64,000 nucleotides of DNA from Metallyticus violacea (lineage: Eukaryota; Arthropoda; Insecta; Mantodea; Metallyticidae): contig CM060831.1 in the NCBI GenBank assembly GCA_030762175.1, positions 80,939,001-81,003,000 on the forward strand. The letters run 5' to 3'. Positions 47,656 through 57,962 of the stretch are shown here, in pieces (the first letter of the stretch is position 1; each line of letters begins with the position of its first letter). The notes beneath the pieces were generated by a model. It searched no databases. It saw only the letters and a list, made by a program, of their open reading frames with translations, and was not told the origin of the DNA. The position numbers were made by a program, and so were the translations under genes.

Positions 47656-48480
47656 CAACTAAGGCTATCGGCTGGCAATTTTATAGTAAGCAGTAGCATA
47701 TAATTCAGATGGCAGCACCTGCTGGTAAAGTTTAATGCTGCACCATTAAAATTACGTTACATTATAAGTATGTTGCTATTTGCTTGTTAAACTATTTTAT
47801 TTGGATCGTTATGCAAGAACATGTACATTTTTAATTCCTTTTTTTATTCTGAATTCTGAACAATATTTTTAAGCACTTTCGAATAGTATTCATTCCTCAC
47901 ACGATGCAACGGTCTGATTGCTTGAAATTCCAATTGAATTCCTGAATGTTGCTCTAGTTCATTTTATCTTACAATATAAATGATTTGTTAGAAAACACTT
48001 TTATTGAATTTTTGAGTTTCTAACCATTGAAATGAAAGCTGCTCAAAATACAGCATGACTTAAGTCATATTCCAGTTCCACGGCGCTCTTTCCAAAGTAG
48101 ATTCATTTCTTTTAATGGAGCGTGAGATTTCCATGCCCTTATTGATAAGCAGAACACAGTTTGGTTGTATTTTGAAACCTAGCAAGCCAATTTGGTACAC
48201 TTTTCTGGAATTATTGTGAATTTTATAAAACTAGTGAAATAGCCCGCCATTACTGTGCTAGCTAACCCTACCCTTTCGTCTCTCTATAGCATGTGTCACA
48301 ACTTTGAATACAAATAAAATCTTAAAATCCTTCCAGGCTGTAAACACTGACGCCATATGAGAAATAATTAGTTTATAAATTGTAGAAAATTCGAAACTAC
48401 CGAAACCTTGATAAAAATATTTTGACTAGAACTTAACAGTACAACAATAAAGATCTCTAGCAAACGTTGTTGTTGATTTC
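47656..48480. other. Unassigned AT-rich sequence
   Basis: No feature recognised. Confidence 0.45.
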
Positions 48481-48740
48481 ATTTATTTATGGAGCCTATT
48501 TAACATCTCTGGTCATCAACGTCCCATTGTATTCAAGGCGTGAAACAACTGACAAATTTTGCTCAGGGGCCTCTTCTTTCAGGCTTGAGGTTCTTTTTTG
48601 TGCCGCAAATGTACGACACGGGACCCACGGCTTTACTTCCCTTCCGAAGGAAGTCATACTTAGGATTTTTACACCCGAAAAAAAATCGATCGATTTAGTT
48701 TAGGAGGCAAGTATTGTTACCACTACACCACCAGGACCGA
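48481..48740 (-). mobile_element. SINE B
   Basis: Minus-strand copy with box A kept (CTGGTGGTGTAGTGGTAACA at 48736-48717 on the minus strand). A deletion in the head removes box B: the sequence goes from ATCGATCGATTTAG directly to TTTAGGAGGCAAG. The body is complete to TTTAACATCTCTGG. Confidence 0.88.
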
Positions 48741-49845
48741 ACAAGTATTTACTATTGACATAAAACAACTGTCATCGGATTGGCTTACTAAGTCTGTGAA
48801 CTGCGATTAATCTCTAATGACTTGATCGCTGAAAGCAACACTTCTACCATCGCTAAATTCATTGACAAAACCATTAAAGATGTACACGTATAGAAGTATT
48901 AAACATCCAGGCACCTAACTGTATGGAAAATAACAAACATCGTCAAAATTAATCGAATTGTTATGAAAATGGATAATATTTAATATAAGATGTATTTATG
49001 TAACGTTTACCTCATTAAAACGTTTGTCTATTTCTGGGTGTATACTATCTGAAACCGCATAAATGCATATTAGGCTCATAATAATCAAGGGATAAACCAG
49101 CACTGCTCTAACATGTAAAAGTTATGAACATTCTTTCACATCTGGGCGGGAGGAAGACAGTAGCGGACGACCTGTCCACTTTCTCGGATAAAGTGTGGGG
49201 CGAACTCGCGTTTTCTTGGAGAACATTGCAGCAAGTATTTGTGTCGGAATCTTTGACTGTAACTGATCCCTGTTCGCACGTGAGGGTGGAAGATCATGAT
49301 AACCTATGGCGCAAGTGCTTTCTGTATGCGCTGGAAACCGCAAGTGCTTTTAGAACTTTCCAAATTGAACTGAGCTGAAAAGTGGGAAACTAAGGCATCT
49401 ATTAGTATTCCGCATGCGAGTTCATATTGCAGCGCAGGATTTCTGGCTCTCCAGTAATAAAGCTGCCTACGGCGGCCACGACGACAGGAAAGAATGTGAG
49501 AGAGAGGCTCCTATACATCACTCCCTTCATTTCCTCTTGCGAAGGAAATGCTTAACCCCTGATAGGAGCAGAATAGTGCTCCACAAGGGAGAGAACGGTG
49601 GCTGCATTGGGTAGGCAGAATCTCTTGGGAAACATTAGCAACAGCTTGGAAACACTTGACGTGTACATTATCTGTAATAAAAGTTAGAAAGTTTAGTACC
49701 ATAATCTGTATGTTAATTTCTAATTGCTATTAGCAGCTATAAATAATTATTATTCTTGCTAATGTGTCAAATCGCCGATACAAGAATGTCTATTATATTT
49801 TAGTTTAGAACAAAGCTAGAGCGTATCTGACATCCAGGCTCTCGG
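48741..49845. other. Unassigned; moderately GC-rich block near 49120-49620
   Basis: The block 49120-49620 is richer in GC than its surroundings and has open frames on both strands (84 residues at 49124-49378, 73 at 49122-49343, 66 at 49414-49614). No domain is recognised and no start, splice or codon signal decides between them. It may be a decayed repeat or an exon of an unknown gene. Confidence 0.3.
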
Positions 49846-49972
49846 GAAGTGCCACTTGCGCAAGATATCAACACACACTGAAACTTCGCGCAGCGGAGGG
49901 GAATTATACTCGCTGCCTCTATCGACATATTTCTGCCGGCCGGTCCCGCGGTTGCGCCAAGCATTGCTCACC
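49846..49972 (-). repeat. GC-rich repeat E, copy 2
   Basis: Read on the minus strand it follows the same motif order as 17588-17712: GAGCAATGCTTGGCGCAACC, GCGGGACCGGCCGGCAG, CCCCTCCGCTGCGCG and TTGCGCAAGT. Similarity stops at both edges. Confidence 0.7.
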
Positions 49973-50361
49973 CTCTACAATGGGGAAAAACGTTTAAAAT
50001 AAAATGTAAATTAAGTGTTCCCACGTAAATAAACGGACAATTGGGATTTGGGAGTGTTATTTAACCTTAATTACCTAAATATATTTTTCCCTCTGTTTAC
50101 ATACGACTTTGTTTACATTTTATTGAATTCTGAACTATTGTCATCTTCTTTGGTTCATTTTTCACGTACTATACGGCGATTTCGACAATTGTCTTTGGAT
50201 GTGCGTGTTAAAGCCTTTATTAACTTGATATTCGTACATATCTTGGGAATTTAAATGTTGCTAAGATATTTAAAAGAAACGCAATGTATTAATTTTAACT
50301 ATATAGACTTCATTCAGTAAATAAACATTTCATCAGCATACTTTATTAGTATTTTTGTTAG

Positions 50362-50640
50362 TTTATTTACGGACGCTCTTTGACATCTCAGGTCATCAGC
50401 GTCCCATTCAATTACGGGCGTGAAACGACCGACAAATTTAACTCAGAGGCCTTTTCTTTCAGGCCTTTTCGTGTCGTAAATGTACGATATGGGACCCCAC
50501 GGCTTTACTTCCCTTCCGAAGGAAGCCATACTTAGCATTTTTACGCCCGAACAAATCCATCGGTCCTGGTTCGGCATTAAACCCGCGACCTTGGGTTTAG
50601 AAGGCAAGTATCGTAACCACTACATCACCAAGACTTACCA
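50362..50640 (-). mobile_element. SINE B
   Basis: Minus-strand copy with a diverged head (CGGGTTTAATGCCG box-B region and GATGTAGTGGTTACG box-A region), complete body and the TTTATTTACGGACGCTCTTT end. 49973-50361 and 50641-51170 on either side hold nothing recognised. Confidence 0.88.
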
Positions 50641-51170
50641 TTTCTATGATTTAAAACCCTAACGTCGCTCTTGGGAAAACACTTTAATCCTTTTACGCTG
50701 TCATTATGTCTAACTCTTCAATTACGAAGCTGGGGGAAAGGAGCGAATATCTAGCGACATTTTTAAAGATCATCATGGGAGCGGTTGGTGGAAATGCCAG
50801 GAGAAAACGTATTGTAGCTACTGAAAGTGCAAAAAGTGCACTGTGACGACAGCTTTTTTTAAAAACATTCTTTCAGCTGCTGATATAGACCCTGAGTACA
50901 GTAGCCTGTTTTACGCATGCTCCAGTTACTTAAGTTGAAATGCAAATATAGTTTTTTATTATAAAAAGTATTTTCTCAGACAAGCAATCAAGCATAAATA
51001 TTGGATCTTTAAAAAAATTCAATTTTGCAACCAAGGGGATAACGAACAGCGTGTTTTTGTTTTCAGTGCTGTTCTGCAGTGTTATAGATAATTCAGTTAG
51101 TAAAGATATAAACAGTTTTATTTATTTTGATACTTATTCCTTTTTATATCCTATCTGTTTACTTTAAATA

Positions 51171-52428
51171 CGAGTGTAGGTCCATAAGTTTTCGGTCTAA
51201 CCATTTTCTAGATATGATAAAGACAAAAAGTATATTTTACTTTTGAATATGTGAACCTTTATTGCCATACACTTCTCGCATCTTTAAATTAACTTTAAAC
51301 CCCATCCAAAAAAAAAAAAAAAAAAATAGAAGTCTTGTCTGCAAAATGAGCATAAACAGCATTCATCACTTTTTCGTCACACTTAAATTTCCTTACTCGA
51401 AGATCCTTCTTGAATTTTCAGAAGAGGAAATAGTCAATTGGAGCTAGATCTGGGTTGTAGGGTGGATGGTCGATCTCCTTGAAGTCACATTTCTTCACAG
51501 CTTCCTTTGCAACAAGAGTTGTGTCTACAGGCGCGTTGTCGTGAAGAAGGCGCACACCACCACTCAGCTTTCCTCGCCTTTTCTCTTTGATGGAAGCATG
51601 TAGTCTGTGCAGTAGGCCAGCATAGTACTCCCCATTTACTGTGATGTTCCTCTCCTTGAAGTCAATGAAGAGTATTCCTTCGCAATTCCAAAAGATTGCG
51701 GCCGTGGTCTTCTTGCTTGAGTGACCTTGGCCTTTTAGAGGCGGTGCTTCGCCAGGTTTACGCCTCTCCATTGATTCTCTTTTGGACAAGGGATCATAGT
51801 AGAGGACCGTAGTTTCATCTGCTGTAACAATGGTTTGCAGATCTTCTCTCTTCCTGCCACGGCAGAGCTCCGAGAATGCCTCCCAACAGATGACTCGTTG
51901 CTGCTTTTGGACAGAGGAAAGAGGTCTATGACGCCCATCTTGGACTAACCTTATATTGTTTAAATGTTCATGAAGGACTGTTGTTTCAGAAAGGCCCAAC
52001 CTTGCTGCTATTTCTGTAACTTTGAGACGCCGGTCTTCCATAATGTCCACAAGAGCGACGTTTTCAGGAGTGAGCATCTCCAAGGGCCGACCTGCATGTT
52101 CTTCGTCTTCAATGCTTTCTCGACACATTCGAAAAAGTTTGGTCCACTCATTTACGGAAGAACATGAGGGGAATGCTTCCCCATATACACCGTCCAATCG
52201 CAGTTTAATTTCATTTGGCGTAAGTCCTTCTTTTGTGAAGAGCTTAATAACAGCTCGATGCTCCTACACATAGCCTTCTTTATGCAACTATATCTGAATA
52301 ATTGAATATAGTGGCCAAAATTACAGCTGCAATTATTTACTTAACAGATAAAGTATGACGCCAAATAAGGGTTTTGTGAAGGCGATAATCCTTATCGGCG
52401 AGGCCGGAAATTTATGGACTTACCCCCG
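51171..52428 (-). mobile_element. Mariner family B, copy 6 (best preserved)
   Basis: TA at 51169-51170 and 52429-52430. The left end GTAGGTCCATAAGTTTTCGG pairs with the right end CCGGAAATTTATGGACTTAC with few mismatches, giving an element of about 1.26 kb. A poly-A run lies at about 51308-51327 inside the left part. This copy is the best reference for the family. Confidence 0.93.
51418..52197 (-). pseudogene. Mariner family B transposase, near-continuous frame
   Basis: An open frame of 259 residues, continuing upstream without stop to about 52260, where the normal start region is deleted. It covers HTH (RLKVTEIAARLGLSETTVL), a linker garbled by compensating frameshifts (NNIRLVQDGRHRPLSS replaces MNKVSARWVPRLLSS), VTADETTVLYYDP (usual Gly before Asp is Ala), LLHDNAPVDT and APIDYFLF. 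All three catalytic Asp remain, and the last two are 34 residues apart. A TGA replaces the Ser codon right after DYFLF, cutting off the tail. Probably inactive. Confidence 0.85.
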
Positions 52429-54074
52429 TACATTTTTTCCTCTTGTTTCATTTGTAAACATTTAATATATCTTGTCGAAATAATGTTTCATGTATGAAGC
52501 TAACATTTTGTAGATCAGCTCCAATTATATCGGTATTTAAATTGCACTCGCCTCTTCAAAGTGTAAGAAAATTGCGAAAATAAGTAAGAAAGAAGGAAAG
52601 AAAGAAAGAAAGGAAAAAATCGCTCTCAGAAACATGTTCCACATGTTCACCAGGTTGACAATCGAGTCACAGTGCCAATTATTGTGTTCTCACAGAATGT
52701 GCAAATCGCAGTAACCAGCAGTGTTACTTAGGTATCGCTCTATGAAAAAAACCAAAACTACGACTGCAAATGGATGTGTGGCTTAACTGGCAGAGGTTTA
52801 ATTACTGAGCTAATTTATTCTCCCAGAAGGTGACGCAACATGTCTCTCAAAGCGAAGTCCCTCACTGATGTTGAAGGTGTCTGCGGTATCATAGTCTCAT
52901 AGGAGAAATTCTACCGTAATAGCTTCGCATTTCTCAACACAGGGCAATTTCCTGCGTATTGGGACGCAAGCTCCTCATGAACTAGAACATCTGCAACACA
53001 CCATCCGCATGCTCCTTTATTTATGTCTTCATTTGTATTGCATTAGGTACAATCTACTGTAAAATGTGCACAGTAAGTGATATTAATAAAACTGCAGCAT
53101 ACTCAACTTGCAGTAAAATACACACAGGGACAAAATATTAACACTTGTTATACTTATGAGTATTCAGAGTATTATGAGTATTCAGAAACTGTGAGACTGA
53201 AACGGACAACAGTCTACTATTGCAATGCTAGCGTTCGATTTTCTAATACCACTGAGGGGGAAAAAAAAAAGATAACATACAGCGTCTCTATTTCGCTTTG
53301 TATACTGTGGTTGGAATTCCTGATGATAAGATCAATTTGCACATTTGAAGCATCATAAAAACGCTTTGAAAAACCCTCCATTTTGCGTTATGATTCTCGA
53401 TTGTTCATGCTTTTGTTGCTATCAAAGGCTCCCCACCGCCTCTAGCAAGTGGTCAGTGATGCGTGTTCAAAAATGATATAGTGGAGGTTTATAATTGGCT
53501 ACACTGACCACAAGACAAATGCACGTCCCGTTATAAAACTGATTTGATAATTTTTTCTCGATAATTTCACTCCGTAATCCGGCTGTAATTGGTCAAAAGT
53601 GAATTTTTTTTTTTTTTTTTCTATTTATTGGCCGATTTTAACATTACGTCACATGAGTGAAATAGTCACTTTAAACTGTTTGGAATACCGATCATACACA
53701 ACAAATGTGTAATAAAACGACCCAAAGAGTGGGCACATCTCATTAATGACCTTTGCTCACATCACTGTCAAATTAGAACTGTGTAGGCATTTGGGGCGGA
53801 CATTTTTTGGACAATGCATCCCACTTTATCTCGGCTCGCACTTCAAACTTTGCATGTATCTTTTCCTCAGTGCTAACAACCATCTCGTTAGAAACCATGT
53901 CTGGACAAGGACTTTCCACTCCGTGTGATCAGAAGGTACTTACTATACATCAAGTATTTCCATATCTTAACTTCGACACAAAACTTGCGTATCCCTTGTA
54001 GAATAAAAGTTTATAGACAACTACGGTTTAGGTCATAAGGTCTATTTCGTCTTCACATAACGGACGATTTTTAA
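52429..54074. other. Unassigned AT-rich sequence
   Basis: A GAAA-rich run lies at 52590-52615 and poly-T at about 53607-53622. The ORFs at 53077-53358 and 53746-53928 have no recognised domain. A TTACGTCA (CRE-like) octamer at 53645 may be chance. Confidence 0.4.
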
Positions 54075-55705
54075 TGAAATTGTGGCGTCCAATGTCTCCT
54101 CGTCCTATAGGTTTATAGTCGTTTACTATTAAGGAATTCCGAAGGAATGAAACTATTGTTGTTGTATCCATGAAATGATTTTTGAAAAATATCTTCAAAT
54201 CTCCATCGATACGACCTATTAGGCACCTAAAATGATAATGAAAATGTGTATGTGTATGTGTGTGTGTAAATTAACAGTAATTATGATAGCAGAAAAAGAT
54301 AAAACACAAAGAAAAATTCACACTTGAGATCACTTTGGTCACTTTGTCTTCTTGCCATAGAAGGACTCCATGAGTCCGAAATATACCGATCTCAAATGTG
54401 ACTTTTTCTTTGTGTTTTATCTTTTTCTGCTATCATAATTAGTGTTAATTTGTTGCATTGTTGATAGTGTTGCTTTATTTTTCTTTTTCTTATATATATA
54501 TATATATATATATATATAAGTATATATATACTTATATATATATACTTACGTGTTTGTCCATTAACGCTCTAGCGGTCGCAATTTTTGTTTTTTCTCAACG
54601 AAACTCGCCATATAACCATCAATTAACAAACGATTCATCGAGTTCGTTATCCAGCAAAATTGAACCATTGGGGGTAGGGATTACCTAAAGCGAAACTTTT
54701 TTTATATAAATGAAAAATCTCTCTAACTGCCGGAATTTTTTTCAAAGAAGTATTTCTTTAAAAAAAGTGTATACAAGTAGTTTTGGAAAATCATGCCAAT
54801 CGGGCCTTTAGGAGTGAAAGTATACCTGAAAAACGAGTGAGGATTAAAGTAAACTTTTAAAATCCCTCTACGGCCGAAATTTTAAATATTTTTAAAGGAA
54901 ACTCGGGATATACAATTGAAATAAAATAAGAAAAACAGTTTCTGAAAATCAGTGAAATCGAACTATCAGTGGGGTATTTCCCTGAAACTCAAAATTTAAA
55001 AACCACTCTAGCAATATTAATATATATATATTTGTTTGTTTTTTCACAACGAAATTCCTTATATAGCATTTAAATAAAACATAAAATATAGTTGCTGAAA
55101 ACCAGGGAAATCTGGCATGTAGGAGTGGATTTTAATCTGAAACCCAAAATTTCAAAATCGTTCTATTTTCCAATATTTGTTTCTTTAGAACAAAAGTCGG
55201 TATATACAATAGTTTCTGAAAATTAGGGTTGGACCATTAGGAGTAGGGATATACTTGAAATCCGAAAATTTAAAATCTCGTTGCATTTATAGTTTTCTCT
55301 ACATTTTAAAATAACGGGACAAAATTAATGCAGCATATAAACTGTATTTATAACGGGTTATATGTTCAAAATCTCGTCGTGAAGATAGCAAATGTGAGAT
55401 ATTAATATAATATGTGTTTGAGAATTATATTTTTATGTAAGAGCGCTCTATAATAACCTGCAGAAAACGTTTACGTTACACGTTTTTACTGCAATAACGT
55501 TTAAATTAAATTTCAAAGCCCATGAAAATCTATGTAACTTTCAACTGTTTTTATTTGTCTAATATGTTTTTTCTGAATAGTGACATGTTTTTGTTTTATT
55601 GAAACATATGAACATCGTCTTCTTAAACACACAATGTAAAAGTTATTCCACTAGGTGAGAAATTCTCTTAGTTTACGCAGCTCCTGTGTGATAAACTTTT
55701 TTTGC
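54075..55705 (+). repeat. HOR element, copy 4
   Basis: 5' module (AAATCTCCATCGATACGACC near 54199, TTAGGCACCTAAAATGATAA near 54219), a TG repeat, a hairpin insert (54269-54450) and a (TA)n run (54493-54545). First monomer near 54565, then B near 54710, B near 54855, A near 54985 and A near 55147; closing C monomer near 55265. The 3' module (55325-55705) matches copy 2 and ends at GCAGCTCCTGTGTGA. Monomer number is lower than in copies 1 and 3. Confidence 0.82.
54269..54450. repeat. Hairpin insert with 63-bp arms
   Basis: Arms 54269-54331 and 54388-54450 are reverse complements with about four mismatches, including the exact block TATGATAGCAGAAAAAGATA. The loop is about 56 bp. It lies between the 5' module and the first monomer of HOR copy 4 and is absent from the other copies, so it may be a small foldback insertion. 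Confidence 0.88.
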
Positions 55706-56964
55706 GGATGCGATTGGGATCTACTTTTCATACATTATAATTGTCGACTTTTTCTATGATACAGATAATTCCAAGTTCTTCACGGATATTCAAATTGTGT
55801 TTATGGTGTAACATTTTATATCCAGCTAATGGTCTCGATAATCTCATTTGTACGGCCTCTTTCCTTTGTTTCTTCTTTGTTGTTAGGGACTAAGTTTCTG
55901 AGTCATAGGTATGTAGGTATGGCTAACAATTTGTTAGATTTTAAAACAATATCTTTTCTAAAATTTTCAACAAGTGTTTTTTAATTGTGTTTAATAACTG
56001 ATGGAATTTGGGTAATTTAATATCTAAATCATATGTATATGTAAAAAATTAAATGTATTTACTTGTTGCGTTGGTTCATTGCTGATAACGGTTTTTGTTC
56101 TGAGTGGAGTTTTTCATCAAAATCGCATTACTTTTGTCTGTTTTGTTAATATTTTAAAACCTTGTTGTCAAGCTATAGAGCTTAGTTTAAACATAGCGCT
56201 TTGAATCCGCTTATTCTCTGATGTTGCAAATACATCATCATTAATACAGACTGATTTACTTGATAGCTAATTCCTCACGTGGTAGTCTTGCGTGGGTAGC
56301 GAATTAATGATCGCCGACCACTGAAGGTAATGCACTGAACACTTTCATTACCAATCTTTTAAAAAGCAATTTCCACCCATTTTAGGAAAGAAAATGCTTA
56401 AACTAATTGAATTGGTTGTCCAGTTTTGTCCCTTTGTTAAAATTCAACAGATCTTGTTGTATTTTAAATTGAGAAAATGAACGAATCTGACAGATGAAAA
56501 ACTTCGAAATTTTCATAGTTTCTTTTAAACACCCTTCTCCTCTTATTTATAAGATGGTAGCTATAGGGCATGATGTTGAAGGAATCTAGGGGTCACATAC
56601 CACGTGTAACTTAAGGTACAGTCAAACTTTCAGGACACATTCCTCACACGTAGAAGAAGAAAATATGTTATATGAACACAGGTCCTGAAACGCTTTGTTT
56701 CCATGTTGGAACTCGTTTTCTACAAGTCTTCATAGTACATTAATTATAGAAAACACACAGCATACCACATGAAACTTCTTACTGAAATGTTCAAAATACT
56801 CTCTGCTAGAATTGCATCAATACTGCCTTCGTTCAAATGGAACACAAAACACGGCGATGAACCTTCTACTTCTTTTCTAATATCATTCATATAGACAAGG
56901 TATGTTTCTCACTTCGCACGCAATCAGTAAAAGGTTTTCGTCTCCCCCCCCCCCAGCCATAAAA
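55706..56964. other. Unassigned AT-rich sequence
   Basis: No feature recognised. A short poly-C run lies near 56945. Confidence 0.45.
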
Positions 56965-57180
56965 TAACTTTCTTAATTTTCTATCGTCTTACTGAGTAAC
57001 CTACTATAGCTTTCGGTTGATGAGATCCAAATCGTTTCACTTCTAACTTAACAGTTAAACCTAAACGCGAAAATGGAGTCTTCAATAAAAGGACAACTTT
57101 ATTCATTGCTACAAAATAGATACACATTTTTTGTAATATAACAATTAACTCTGTAAAGTCAAATTTTCACTGTAAAACTG
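56965..57180 (-). repeat. Dispersed repeat D, copy 2
   Basis: Reverse complement matches 43400-43612 (AGTGAAACGATTTGG, TCAACCGAAA, CAATGAATAAAGT versus CAATTAATAAAGT). Diverged, no coding capacity. Confidence 0.7.
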
Positions 57181-57778
57181 TGAGAAAGGTACACAATTTC
57201 AAAGTGTGAAAACAACACCTAGTCAGTTATGCGTGGTGTCAGTAATATCCCAACACCTGGGTTCCTAAGAAAAGAGAGAATACCGAGCTCTGGCCATGGG
57301 CCGTCTTCCTGCTGGCCCAAGAGAACGCAAGAATAAGCAGGAGGAAGACAAATATAAGTACTTGTAAATCTTTGCTTACCCAAAAGATAAAGTTAAACTT
57401 TTCCGGATTGGCCCATGAACTTTCCTCGCTTACGGAGAACCAGTATAATATTTTATTTTATTGTATAAGGTACAATTAAGAACTAATCGGTTACACATCC
57501 CTGTTTGCATGCATTTTTAGTTTTAAAAGTTTATCAGAAGAGAAAATGGTAAATAATTACAGTATTTTCTCTGGGAAGGCCGGGCCCATATAGACTCGCA
57601 GCCCTTGGATACAAACTATTGGTTTTGTTCAACAAATATAACAAGTGTTTTCATACTATGTTAAATTCTATTAGAAACTACATTAGTTTTCAAACACATG
57701 TTGAAAGTTTGTACTTTAACAACATTTTCCCCAAGGTATACCCCAAAGGAACTATACAGCTAATTTGAATGCAGTACA
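57181..57778. other. Unassigned sequence
   Basis: Less AT-rich patch near 57270-57350 without recognised content. Confidence 0.4.
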
Positions 57779-57962
57779 TCCTAAGTATGGCTTCCTTCGG
57801 AAGGGAAGTAAAGCCGTGGGTCCCGTGTCGTAGATTTACGGCACGATAAAGAACCTCAAGCCTGAAAGAAGAGGCCTCTGAGCAAAATTTGTCGGCCGTT
57901 TCATGCCCTCAATTGAATGGACGCTGATGACTTGAGATGTTAAAGAGCGTCCGTAAATAAAA
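57779..57962 (+). mobile_element. SINE B (5'-truncated)
   Basis: Only the body and 3' end: from CCTAAGTATGGCTTCCTTCG to GAGCGTCCGTAAATAAAAC. The whole tRNA-derived head is missing, as expected from incomplete reverse transcription. Confidence 0.88.

Noticed and set aside
53640..53660. CRE-like TTACGTCA octamer
   Set aside because: A single short motif in intergenic DNA without a promoter context is expected by chance.
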